Positions 1-11,908 of a DNA stretch of 64,000 bases are shown in pieces. The DNA comes from Salisapilia sapeloensis (Eukaryota > Oomycota > Peronosporomycetes > Peronosporales > Salisapiliaceae). The stretch covers positions 1 through 64,000 of the forward strand of contig JAADVB010000074.1 of assembly GCA_023334545.1 (NCBI GenBank), read 5' to 3'. The notes beneath the pieces were generated by a model, which worked only from the letters and a program-made list of their open reading frames with translations, did no database searches and was not told where the DNA came from. Position 1 is the first letter of the stretch. The number at the start of each line of letters is the position of its first letter. The position numbers and the translations under genes were made by a program.

Positions 1-1455
1 CGCACGCACGCGTTCGAACATCATCGGTAGTCCACGCCACGAGTACTTGCCACTTTCAGGACCAAACATCGGGTGTGTGCAAAGAATACTGGCGCTGGAC
101 GGTAGTTCCTTGAGCAGCGTCTGCTTCGGATGCGTCTTAACCGACAGGACATCCACGACAACGATATTGTCCAGTGCGTTGGCCGGTAGACTTTTCACGA
201 CAGATTCGAACGACAAGATACTGACGCACAAGACGACAACGTCAAGGCCGGAGAAGAAATCGGCGAGTTGAGTCGACGAGTTGTAGAAGGAGCAGCCGAG
301 TTTCGATGCTACGTCCGAATAGTCCGTACGTGACGTTGCTCGGACGTCAAAGTACTTGGTGAATGTTTTCGCGAGGAACTGGCCAAAGTTACCAAAGCCA
401 TAGATACCGACTTTACGGCGTTTCTGAGGCTTGCTAAGCGCATGTGTGGACTGAGAAGTAGCTTTCGGCGTCTCGTCCAACGCATTGACGCTTGCGAGTT
501 TCGAGCGAACGTCAGGTGACAGCGTTCCTTGTGTCGGGTATGAGCCAAGGACATGGACAAAGTTGCATAGTTCACGAAGATGGCGAAGAGCGTTCATGAC
601 ATCTTCGTCGGTCTCGTGCCCGATGACATCGACGTAGAACAAGTAGTTGTACTTGCTTCGGTCGCCATCGAACAGTGGCGAGGCGTTCGAGTAGTCCATG
701 TCCGCAGTTGCGGCACCATACAACCGAGCGGCAGAGTATCCCCACGGACGACTTTCGATCTTTGCCAGATCAATGTCACGTAGAGAGAAGGCCGAAAGAG
801 CCTTATACAACTGTCCTCGCTCGTTCGAACCGACAAAGGAGAACAGAATAGATGTTTTACTCTCTTGGCTACCCTCACGACTCACACTTTCATCTTCCTG
901 CCGCTTGGCAAGAAGGAGGAAGCGCGTAAAGTTAGTCGGATCGTCCTCGAAGTTACGCTGGAGCACTTCGAGACCGTAGTACTCGGCCGCAAGATCGCTT
1001 GCGATCGCAGCCGTAGACGTCGCTTCCGGATGGTCTGCGAGCATCTTGGCGCTGCCAGCTGTGTCATACTCGGTCTTGGAGATCGCACCGATCTGGGCGA
1101 TGGAATGGGCACACTGAGCGAGAGCCTGCGGATGGCTGATGACGGTTTTGACGTCACTGACCGAGACGCCTGGACGAGCTAGTAGTGCATGCTCCACACG
1201 CAGATCCGTTTCACCAATAATATGGAGATCGGGATGAGACAGCATGAGGTCATACGACGCGTGGATACTGCCACCGAGCGAGTTTTCAATCGGGATGACC
1301 GCATACTCTGCGTCTCCGCGAGACACAGCGTCGAATGCTGCTGCAAAGCTGTCTTTGCCTTGGGGCTGTAGCTGAGGAGAGGATCCCAATAGCTGGCGCA
1401 CTGCCTTCTCGGAATATGCGCCAGCCACGCCTTGATACGCTACTCTTATCGCCAT
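1..1455 (-). CDS. Bifunctional prephenate dehydratase / prephenate (arogenate) dehydrogenase, 3' end cut by window edge
   Basis: Continuous minus-strand frame of 485 codons that starts at ATG 1455 and runs off the left edge, so the C-terminus is missing. Residues about 1-185 are a prephenate dehydratase domain: the N-terminus carries the typical VAYQGVAGAYSEK, and the catalytic TRF motif is seen in NFTRFLLL. An ACT regulatory domain follows (about 205-290) with the phenylalanine-binding ESRP motif. From about residue 340 a TyrA-type dehydrogenase begins with a dinucleotide fold GIYGFGNFGQF and later HPMFGPESG. By family knowledge the protein turns prephenate (or arogenate) into both phenylpyruvate/Phe and the Tyr precursor; which substrate cannot be read here. 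No chorismate mutase domain and no transit peptide are seen. It is divergent from the K+ channel gene across 211 bp. Confidence 0.9.
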   Translation of the reverse strand, partial: MAIRVAYQGVAGAYSEKAVRQLLGSSPQLQPQGKDSFAAAFDAVSRGDAEYAVIPIENSLGGSIHASYDLMLSHPDLHIIGETDLRVEHALLARPGVSVSDVKTVISHPQALAQCAHSIAQIGAISKTEYDTAGSAKMLADHPEATSTAAIASDLAAEYYGLEVLQRNFEDDPTNFTRFLLLAKRQEDESVSREGSQESKTSILFSFVGSNERGQLYKALSAFSLRDIDLAKIESRPWGYSAARLYGAATADMDYSNASPLFDGDRSKYNYLFYVDVIGHETDEDVMNALRHLRELCNFVHVLGSYPTQGTLSPDVRSKLASVNALDETPKATSQSTHALSKPQKRRKVGIYGFGNFGQFLAKTFTKYFDVRATSRTDYSDVASKLGCSFYNSSTQLADFFSGLDVVVLCVSILSFESVVKSLPANALDNIVVVDVLSVKTHPKQTLLKELPSSASILCTHPMFGPESGKYSWRGLPMMFERVRA

Positions 1456-1666
1456 GCCTCCCAATAGATTTGTGAACTGTTTGCCCAATGATTTCCGATA
1501 AATTATCCATTATAGCCATTTTGCACACATTCTTGTGGTCGAAAATCGCAGTCGTCATGTTGAAGTTCAAGTGCACCTGAAGAGAATCAGAGTGAGTGGA
1601 ATCAGAAGCATGTGACGGTCGTTTCATGCTTTTGGTCCTTGCGTCGTAGAGAACGGAGGATTGGAA

Positions 1667-4600
1667 ATGGCGTACGGACCGACGGTAGTGCCGAAAGATG
1701 TCGAGTGTGATAATGAAGCGATTTTAGATGCACTTGCTTCCGGTGCGTTTTATAATGAACGAGGAAGTGTGGATGTTATGAATCGTAACAATCCGAGCCC
1801 ATCGAAAAGCGCACGGGCATCACACGTGGGAGGTCGGATCATGCTAAAAGCGCCGTCCCGTCTGACAAAGCTGTTCTTGTTCGTGGTGAACCCAAAATCG
1901 TCGAAAGCTGCGCAGCTATACAGCTACTTTATTGGTACTGCAGCACTTGCAAGTTGCTTCATGCTCGTCTTGGAAACCTTAGATGGTCCCAACCATGGCA
2001 TGGTGCATCCGGAATACCCGAATTTGCCAACAAAGGAAACCTACTATCTGTCGGAATCGATCTTCACTATCATTTTTACGCTTGAATTACTTGGTCGGAT
2101 GGCCATCTGGCCGTCACTATGGCGTGAGAACGATATCCTCGTTAGTCGAGGTCTGCGACCGTTTTGGAAAGACTGGTTCAACTGGTTCGATCTGCTCGCC
2201 ATTCTACCGTACTATCTCGACTTTCTATTTGGACATTACATCTACCTGGACACCGTTCGTCTAGCTCGTTTGCTTCGTATTTTCAAGCTAGCGCGTAACC
2301 ACTCCAGCACTTATGTACTGCTTGAAGCAATTCGTAATAGTTTAGCTCCTATTTCTGTGGCCCTTATCTTTTTTATGGAAATCGTCTTCTTCTTCTCGGT
2401 CGTGATGTATGTAGTAGATCCCAACCTCGATCGAAGCCAAGCAGGTTTCTCCGATTTGTTATCGTCTAGTTATTTTGTCGTCATCACCGTCGCCACAATC
2501 GGCTATGGAGACATTACGCCTACTCACGGAAATGCCATAGCTCATATTTGTGCTATATTGGCCATTATGATGGGAACGTTTTTCATGTCCATGCCGTTTG
2601 CTATCATCGGTACCGAGTTTGATCGGGCTTGGAAAGATCATATGAAGAAGGAACAACATCTACTACGTCTACAGAATCAACAAATGGGGCTCATGTCTAT
2701 TCATGACGCAACGCCCACACACCGAGATTCGCTGACGAACGAATCTACTCAAATTGTGAACAAGAATGAGGTTTTAGTAAAATACAACGCTCCAAATCGA
2801 CTTTACCTTCGTTTAGCTGGTATGACAGGTGAAGCTTCATTGATGACCCAAGCGCTTGCAGCAGAAGCAGCAGGTGAAGAAGTGAGTTTGAGCAAATTGC
2901 GAGATATTGCGGAGGACGCCCACCATCAACTAACATTGTGTGTCGAGCACTGTCGTGAGCTCGGTCTAATGATAAAAGATATGATCATTCCAACAGCACA
3001 AAAGCAAAAGGAAACTGTTAGTTGGCGCAAGTGGTTGCACACGACTTTAAGTGATCCACAATCATCTCGACTTGCTTGGTGGATATCGCGTTGGATCAAG
3101 TTTACCTGGGTTGGTAGCATGATTCTAATCGGAGTTCAGACGCTCCCAGAAATCCACACGTATGGAGAAGAAACAGCTTTGTGTGAGAGTGTTGTGGAAA
3201 TCTACTGTACTTCCGTCTCGCAACTCACGCCGGAGACGGATCCAGGCTGTTACCAGACTGACTCGCTACAACATTTACTTCGTTTCGATTGCTCTAGTGC
3301 TGAAAAAGAAGTAGATCCCTCATGTTATGGCTTTGGACGTAATTATGGCGGTCGGCAAAGCGATGGACTTATGTGTAACAGCTATGGAGAAATGAAACGC
3401 CAACTGCGTTCACATTTGAACTCAACGAACCGTGATAACTTATCTCTGATGCTCCCCTTCCGACCAGACTATCAACTACCATCTTTTGAGCGTGTCCTTG
3501 GCGTTTGCAAGCGATGGCAGTGCAACAACAAGCATATAACCTACTTGGACTTTGGCATCGGTCACGACGTGATGGAATATCTACTCTTTTTCGCCTTTAT
3601 GTTTGAGCTCGCTGCTTCTCTCTTTGTGACAAATGACTGGCGAGGGTACTTTCGTAATCCATTAGTATTCATCGAGATGGCATCCTTCCTCCCATTTCTA
3701 GTCTATGAATTTCAACGGATCTTCTATGGTATCACCCCGAGGTACATTATACCACCAGGATCGACCGATACACTAACATGCTTGCGCTTGTTTCGAGTCT
3801 TTCGTATCTTCAAGATCCAACAGAATATCCCAGTGACACACGTCATCAGCGATACGATCATTAAAACTTCTTCACGACTAGCAATTCCTTATCTCATGCT
3901 GATACTCGTGTCGACGATGCTTTCGTTTGCAATTTATGAAGTAGAAAAAGGATACGAGTGTTTCTACGGAACGGAATGTATTGTTTTAAACAAGAATGTG
4001 ACGTTCCCAGCATCACTGGATGGTGCGAAAATAGGCAAGCGTTTTCTTGTGAACTTCAAAGGAGAGATCTCACCTTTTAGTGACTTTTTCGCTTCCTTTT
4101 GGTTCATTCTGGTCACGCTGGCAACCGTGGGGTATGGTGACATGGAGCCATCATCAACGACTGGGAAAATGATTGCGGTCATTGCGATGATCTTTGGGGC
4201 ATGCTATACTGCCATGCCTCTAACTTTAGTCGGATCGCAATTCAACAGAAGCTATCGAGATTATAAGCGACGAGAAGCAATGTTACGTACAAAAGCGGAA
4301 GTGAGCAAGCCCTTTGAAGTCATGTCATCCGAATATTTACTATGGCAGTCATTTGCAAAGAATGAAGCATTTGAGCTAGTGGAAAAGAAGGTGCATGGCG
4401 AACTTATACCGTTACTCAAGCAAATGACAGAGACCGATATTGTCTCGGGTTCCGAGCGATTTATTCGTGTCCAAAAACTGACAGCCGAACTCAAGGATGC
4501 CATGTTCCAGCAAAGTGTAGGAACTAGTATTCTAATCGATGTTGCTGTGCTTTTAACCACTTTTGTATATAGCTCGACGTGATGCAAGTGAGTACGATCG

Positions 4601-4671
4601 TGAACAAATTACGTCAGGAAGGGATTCGTCTGGCAAAGCAGCAAACCAGGGCACTTCAAAACATTCTTTGA
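1667..4671 (+). CDS. Tandem (12-TM, two-pore) voltage-gated potassium channel
   Basis: Start set at ATG 1667; an in-frame TTG two codons upstream is not credible. Exon 1 1667-4516, intron 4517-4572 (56 nt), exon 2 4573-4671; 982 aa. Reading through the intron would stop at 4582, but splicing restores a helical, Gln/Lys-rich tail. The protein holds two full Kv units. Unit I has S1-S6 at about residues 80-320, an S4 with repeated Arg/Lys (RLARLLRIFKLAR) and a filter TIGYGD near residue 277. Unit II has S4 CLRLFRVFRIFK and filter TVGYGD near residue 820. Between S1 and S2 of unit II lies a long extracellular loop with eight cysteines. Both filters are K+ selective by family rule, so two subunits would form a pore. 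No cyclic-nucleotide or ankyrin domain is visible. Confidence 0.92.
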
Positions 4672-4940
4672 AGAATATAAAGAGACAAATAATCATGTAC
4701 ATGTGTTTGCTTTTATAAAATGAGAGTGCCGATGCATTAAGTGTCCGAGTTGGTTGGTCCATCTCGAGGTTTCCACATCTGTTATTTGCAATTATTTTGG
4801 ACGACCATTATATAGTGTGCATCATATAAGCGGCAGTCGAAAAGATCAGACGCTGGTACTCGTTCGCTTCCTCCGCTTCCTCGATACTAGGACGTTGATC
4901 ATACTCTTCAAACATATTCGAGCATTAAAAATTATTTATC
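4672..4940. other. Intergenic stretch between the K+ channel and the SNAP-like gene
   Basis: 269 bp on the 5' side of the next gene, AT-rich toward 4920-4940. It probably holds the 3' end of the channel transcript and the promoter of the next gene. No further feature is supported. Confidence 0.4.
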
Positions 4941-6433
4941 ATGGCTGGTTCTACTTTAAGTGGAGGTACAGCAAGTAATGGTCGCTCGACACCAGACGCC
5001 ACGAACGCCGTCTTCCTCATTCGTACGTCCTTTAGATCTAACGATCTGTGACGACTTTCTTACTCTTATACGTTTATATGAATAGTCTTTGGTGTTTTCC
5101 TTGTACTCGCTCTTCTACCAGTGCTCGTTGATGCCTTATGGCGTCTACTGTGGCTTGTCGTTTCCATCGCCTGCATTGCGGTAGCTACGAATCCGTCTGA
5201 CCAGTCCTTTGCTCAATGGCTGCTGAGGCAGCAAGAGAAAGAGGTATCCACCCCATCGAACCAGAGTGTCTCTCAGTGGTTCTCATCCGTCATCCAAACA
5301 GCGATCTCAGCTGTCAAGGATGAACCACCCACTTGGCAATATCATAATGTTTTCCTCTTTACTGTCGTGCAAGTACCCATTCTCCAGCGAGATGCTATTG
5401 GTATCTTTGGTACGTGGTACTGGGCCGATTCGAATCCATACTTAAAGAAATTGTCAACCGCTCCGTTCGTAAAGAAAGTATCTCGAGGTGGCGTCACGTC
5501 TGGTTTGCGTCGATACACCGTGATAGAGTCCGGTAGTCGTCCGGAAGTAAGAAGTAAAAGTGAAAGTTACTCTGGATTGACGGAATCGGCAAGTGGTGAC
5601 TCGAAACGACTTCGAGCTAAAGCTACAAAGGCCAAGGTGGAAGGAGCGTGGAAAGATGCAGCGAAGCTCTTTCAAGACGCTGCTGCCGATGCAGCTTCTG
5701 TTTTCACCAAATCGGACTATGAGCTCCAATCTGCTTACTGCATGGTCGAAGACAGTGACAAGTTCCCAACGCAATCGAGTGCTCCGTACCACAAAGTCCA
5801 GGACACTTGCGAGCAATTAGCTTCCAACGGACATTTCCATGAAGCTGCACAAGGACTAGCTGAATTCGGTCGTCGATTACGACACAAGTTCAAAGAAGAG
5901 AATGTCGCGACAGAGATTGCGAACTTGTATATCCAGGCAAAGGATGTAGCAGAAGCAGGTGGACGTATGCGTGATGCGATTGCATTTGGCGTGCAAGCTG
6001 GAGAAATTTATGCTGAAGTGTCTAAGTGGACGGACGCTCAGACACAGTTTGAGCAAGCAGGATACTTGCAATTAAGAGAAAAGTATGTCGAGTCACTAGA
6101 TGATACGTTTGGCAATGCAGCCTTGTGCAGATTCGCGCTCAAGGACGTGACTGGTGCGAAGAAGTTGGTTGAAAGATATGCAGATCGAGTAGATTCGAAA
6201 GCTTTGTCGAGGGAAATGACGAATTTGCTGGAGAAAGCGTTGCAAGCGTATGAAAGATGGCAACCAGAAGACATTGACGTGGCTTGTCGAGGATTCGAAG
6301 TGCGAAATAAGCTTAAGCAGTGGCAGGTAAGGTACATCAACGTCGTGAGATGATTCCAATTGATAACAATCTTGTATAGTGGCAATGCCTCCGAAATTTC
6401 CAGCGTGCGATTGCTCAAGGAGATTTGCGTTAA
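4941..6433 (+). CDS. Membrane-anchored SNAP-like (NSF attachment protein fold) TPR protein
   Basis: Exons 4941-5022, 5086-6326 and 6380-6433; introns of 63 and 53 nt; 458 aa. The start ATG 4941 lies in exon 1; the longest open frame alone would begin at a false GTG (5121). After about 22 polar residues comes a very hydrophobic stretch of about 40 residues (AVFLILFGVFLVLALLPVLV, then LWRLLWLVVSIACIAVA), which looks like one long or two close membrane spans. Residues about 190-440 consist of helical TPR-like repeats with alpha/gamma-SNAP features (AAKLFQDAA, KEENVATEIANLYIQA, DVACRGFE). SNAPs normally are soluble adaptors that load NSF onto SNARE complexes; an N-terminal anchor is unusual. The exact role is inferred, and the middle part (residues about 75-150) is not recognised. 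Confidence 0.78.
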
Positions 6434-6570
6434 TAACGAGTTGTACCTTGTTGGCACGAGCGTAACGTTAATAAGAACCGATATGGCAGCAGTAACCTAG
6501 CGATCCGTTTCATGATAGTCGTTGGAAAGAATAGTGCACGCATACAAATTTGGATTCAGAACCTAATGTG

Positions 6571-9500
6571 ATGGCGAGGGAAGTGGAATGTCCACTTGGT
6601 TATGATGTGCAGCGTGTGCTGACACTTCCGTTGGCGCTTGTGAATCAACAAGAGTGTGACCGAATACAGGATACAGCAGAGAAGAAGATGGAGATAGCGA
6701 GATATATTAAACCACTACCGGTTGGTGTCTTACCGATCTTTCAGCAGGAACGACCGGGTAGGAGAAGAAGGTATGTGGCATCTCCGACCAATACACCGAG
6801 ATACTTTCGCTGGTCACCGAACAAAACGACGTTAATTGGGACCATTCCGATGCCTCCGATCGCCAAACCAAAGTCGAGATGCAGCATATCTCGAGAGGAT
6901 GGGATCCAAATCGCCATACCACGAGCGATGACAGCACCTGAGGGTGCAAGAAGGCGAGTACTTCCAGGAAAGCTCAAAAGCAAAACACCTAACAGTGGGA
7001 ACGACAAGAGAGGTTTGGCGCCAATCTCCGATGACGAAGCGGTGCAAGCGAGCAAGGACAAGGAAATAAGACAGCCAACGCCGTTGGCAGAACTAGGAAA
7101 GAAAGATTTTTGTTTCAACAAAGACGTCCATCCGTCTGTGCAAACGCAAAAGAGTGAGAAAGACATGAACAATCTACTATTTGGCGAATCAACTAGGTCC
7201 TTGGTTCTAGCCGAGACAAATGCATCACCATTCGAACTAGGTCAAATCGGTGATGAAGGCAGACTTGAAAACATTACAAAGTTTCCCATCCTGCCGACGA
7301 CAGCACCGACAAAAGATCCCAAGATCCCAAGCAAACCCACTGTCGATGCAAGCAAACCCACTGCAGATGTAAGCAAACCCACTGCAGATGTAAGGAAAAC
7401 AATGACAAGGGATAAGCTAGACGAACCTCTTCCCGCTTCACCGGCCAAAGCACCTAGTGGCTCTACCACACTAGTCGAAACACGAGACCCAGTTCCAACC
7501 AAGCAGCTAGCACCGGTTTCACTGTCTGAAAGCTCGAATACCAGCAATTGGAATGAAAATTCATTTGAGTTTCAAGAGCTGCAACGAGAGCCTGAACCAA
7601 AGGTGATTGCACAGCAAGTTCTTCGTGGCAACTTGCTGAGAAAGTATTTGCACTTTGCAAACATTGCGAAGCTTTTGAAAGATAGTGAAGAGCATTTACG
7701 TACGAAAGCTGTGCAAATGATGAATTTAAAGTTAGAGATTGGCGTGTCATCACGGAGCATGTCAGTAACTCCTCATGGCGGCACAAGAAAAAGTGTACAG
7801 GAAGTTGGTGGTAAGAAGGCGCGTATGTCAAGAAAATCGACTTTTGTGAAAAAGGCTGGAGGCGCAAAGGGTTCGCAAGGCTCCTCACCTGCAGTGGAAG
7901 TTCAAAATGCGACCCAGAGTGTTTCCAATAGCTCTCGTGATCCACAAGTGATGAACAAATCTAGTAATGACAGGAAACAGACCCCGATCATTGATGATTT
8001 TATGGCCGAGTGGGAAGATGGCACGTGGGAAGATGAAGAGCTGGATATAAATGGCTTTCATGTCGATCCAAATGCTACACAATTGCTACGAATCTGTCGT
8101 CAAGTCATTGCAAAGCGTGCAGCTTATTCTCACCATCAACAGCATTCGTCACTGATTGAAGTGTTGGAAAAGTCATTAGTTGATAGCATTTACATCCATC
8201 ACAATGCACTACTACACAGAGCAGTGGAACAAATGAATAGTCAAGTACAAGAGTCTATCAAGGGGTATTTATCAACATGCGACTACACAAAGACACTGAA
8301 TAACTTATTTGCAGATGCCCTCGAAGCAGAGGTACAGAGAAAATGGAAACGAGCAATTTTGCTGGCATCAGCATGTGCTGTGATGGATCATTCATTCGTC
8401 CAAGCAAACTTGCTTCGGGCTCGCTGCTGCAGGCGTCTTGGATTATGGCGTCAAGCGATTCAAGACCTAGGAAACGTAGTAACCCAGCATTCCTCTAACT
8501 GCCAAGTCCATTTGCTTCGAGCTTGTCTTCATGCCAAGTCAAACAACTTAGATAAAGCTCTTATGGACGTGAATCGTACTCTTGCGCTTCATCCTCAGTA
8601 CTTGGAGGCACTTTTATTGCGAGCAGACATTTACCAGAGAAAGCGATCCACTGCAGCTTCACTTCAGGACCTTACAACTGCGCTTACATTAGACCCGAAT
8701 TGCTGGAGAGCTTATTATGATCGAGGAATGATGCGTTTAAAGGCTGTGGAAGGAGATGAGGACAGCTTGGTATATCACTGGGAACATGCAACCTACGGAC
8801 AATTGTTAACTAGCATCATTGAAGATTTCCTTGCTGCCGTCAAGAAGGGATGTACAATGGTTGAAGTGGTTGAAATAGTGGGCGACCTAGCCATTCGACT
8901 ATACGAATTTACAGGCGATCCGACTATCATCAAGCAAATGATCACATCAACGTCTGAATTGCTGCACCATCTGAGCTCTGGGCGGCAGAGCTCATTCGTC
9001 AATCAGAAGGAAAAGAGCCCTGATTTGGACATTACCTGTGAAGAGGCTCTGAGAGCAGCCTTGTTGGTTCAGCGAGGACGGATGCATGCTTTGTTAAATG
9101 ATTTTGTGAACGCTATTTCCAACTTTGACGATGCTGTGGTGAGTGACTACAGATACGCTATTGCACACATGTTTCGCGGGGCCATTGCATCCTTACAGGC
9201 ACTTGATCGTGATGATAGTGCTTTAAATGCCAATATTCAGCATTTAAATCGATGTATCACCATTGATCCGACTGTGACCGGTGCATATGCTGTTCGAGGA
9301 GCTTTGCTGCTGCATAAGCTTCATTTCCATAGCGCTCTACAAGACTTTAAAGCTGCCGTTGCATCCGATCCAACGCTGTCGGAGGTTTGGCTCCAAATCG
9401 CGATGATATACTTAAACCATTATCACGATGCAGCCGAGTGTATCAAAGCCTGTTCGAATGCATTAACGGCTGACTCGACATTACCACGAGTGCTATTCAT

Positions 9501-11887
9501 ACGAGCGGAAGCATATAGTCGCCAAGGGAACTTACTGGCTGCTTTAAGAGACTACAACAAAATACGAATGCTTCAGCCAACGGATTCTTGGGCTCAGCTT
9601 CTCAGCGGGAAGGTTTTACTTAAATTGCGTAAGCCACGACCAGCTCTGTACAATTTTATCTCTTTCATGGAAAGCAGAGCAAGTGTAGAGGATAAACATC
9701 AGCAAAGCTGTCATGTGCTGTGTGGAAAGGCATATAACGTACTAGCTCACTACAGAAAAGCAGTCGAGGAGTTTAAGCATGCCGTTACCCTAAGTCCGAC
9801 GTCAGAGAACTTAGTCTTACTTTCCGAGTCGTTGCATTCCTTAGGTGATACAGAAAACTCGATGAAAGTGAGTGAAAGAGTAATTTCGATCGACCCAGAA
9901 AGTGATAAAGGATATATTCGTCGTGCCCAACTTTTGGTTTCTGTTGGTCGATTGACGGAAGCTTTGGTTGAATATTCGAAAGCCATTGAAATCTCGAGGA
10001 AAAACAGTTACGTATACTACGAACGAGGACTTGTTCGTAAGCTGCTGTACTTGTACTGGCGGAACCAGTACTCTGTTATGCACGCTTCGTCAAAAAAGAA
10101 CGAGAAAAGAAATCCGTTTTGCACTGCTGTCCCAGAAATTAATATATGCGAACGGAGTCTAATGGAAGAAGAGGATGAATCGGAAGTAGCTGGAAACAAC
10201 ATGAAGAAATTTTTCGCAGGCACCATTGCAGATTTATCTACGTCCATTCGGCTATTACCGCTGTCTGCAGCCGCATATGTTGACCGAGCAGAGATGTATG
10301 TGATAGCTGAGGATTTTGCAAAGGCATTCATGGACTTTGATTCGGCCATTGAGCGTGACCGTAAGTATAAGAGAGCACATGTCAATTTGGGCGTATTGAA
10401 ATGTCAGTTTGGCTCATTTGCATCCGCCATTGGGGATTTCGACCAGGTAGCTTTCTTTTCATTTGCATCTTGTGATCAGTCAGATACTTACTATCGTTTT
10501 GTCGCAGGCAATCAAGTATGATCCAGTCTCCGGCGTGGCTTATTTTAATCGTGGCGTATGCTATCAGAGATTATCTCTCTGGGAACAAGCGGATGCTTCG
10601 TACTCTACATGCATCGAACTCTTGTCCGATAGCTTGCGTGTAAATGCCTACCGTAACCGGGCTATAGTCCGTTGTGAAATTGGCAACTTCACGGGTGCTC
10701 TCGAAGACTTTGAATACGTCAGGCAGAGCGAACCTGGCGACGATCAGGTACAAAGTGGAATAGGATTAGCTCTTCTGCAATTGGGAAGAGATGAGGAAGC
10801 TGCCGAGTGCTTTACAGTATATGGAAAACAAAATCGAGATACTTACGCCGACAGTGGGAATGCATACTACAATATGGCAGCTACACAGTTGTCAAAGGTC
10901 AGCAAGCTAAAGCGGCGGGAGTATTTATCGAAAGCTATCCGGTTTTATGTCCGAGCTATTCGCTTTCAGCCGAACAGCATCGATTTGCGTTTAAATATTG
11001 CGAATTGTCTTCGAAAGATGAATGAGTTTACGAAAGCCATTGACCAGTGTCGGATGATCAATCGACTTGATCCTTTCGACCACAGGAGTATGAACGCTCA
11101 AGCGTTAGCTCTATATGATCATCGTAAGTACGCGAATGCGATTGAAAGTATGAATGGAGCTGTTCGAAGCTGCGTCGCTTCTTCTTCAGCACTCCGGAAT
11201 ATCTTTCATGCATTTTCAGGGGCGGAGATTTCCCGCAATGCTATAGAACACAAAGTAGTCACGTCACCGGTGCGCCAGAAAAAAGATGAGAGGAAAAGCA
11301 GCTTGGAAACAAGCGTATCATCAGAAGTTTCTAATATGACTGTCAATGGTTCAGCCAGGCAAACATTGTCCTACTACATGCTGAATCGCGGCATTTACTT
11401 TGAAAGGCTTGGTAACTTGGATGATGCACGAACAAATTATATGGATGCAATTCATTTCGACGCAATGTCTACGCATGCGCATGTTTGTTTAGGAAGTCTA
11501 GCGTTCTTAGAAAAGAAGTATGAAGACAGTATTAAGCGATATAAGCAAGCGTTGGAAGTAGACTCGAATTGTGTCGTAGCGATTATCAATCTAAGTGTGG
11601 TGTACTTGGTTTTAAGCGAATGGAGTGAAGCTGTGCGGTACTTAAACCTAGCAATTACAAAGGTGCCGTCGTGTGCCTATGCGTATGCAAACAGAGCGAT
11701 CGCAATGCAAAGGCTTGGGGAATTGTCCGAGGCAGAGGAAGACATATCTCGAGCCATTAAGATTATACCGACACAGCACGATTTCTATTTGGAACGAGCT
11801 AATATCATTGCGAGGCAAAAGCGACAACGAGATGCTTTATTAGATTATTCCACTGCACTCCATTTAGGATACGAAGGAAAACTGTAA
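6571..11887 (+). CDS. Giant TPR-repeat protein, TTC6-like
   Basis: Exons 6571-10446 and 10508-11887, joined across a 61-nt intron in phase 0; 1751 aa. Start set to ATG 6571. The first 570 residues are low-complexity, basic and Ser/Pro/Lys-rich, with three copies of an SKPT heptapeptide. From about residue 590 to the end the protein is a run of about two dozen TPR motifs, interrupted by short charged inserts near residues 1190-1240 and 1570-1600. The layout (disordered N-terminus, long TPR array) resembles animal TTC6. TPR arrays are docking scaffolds; the partner is unknown. The intron sits exactly within a TPR helix pair and joining restores the repeat (DFDQ then AIKYDP). Gene name by analogy only. 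Confidence 0.85.
7330..7392 (+). repeat. 21-nt tandem repeat, three copies, coding
   Basis: Three head-to-tail copies of a 21-nt unit beginning AGCAAACCCACT encode the heptapeptides SKPTVDA, SKPTADV and SKPTADV in the disordered N-terminal part of the TTC6-like protein. Copies two and three are identical, so the expansion is recent. Confidence 0.9.
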
Positions 11888-11908
11888 AGATGAACGTTCC
11901 TCATCGTC

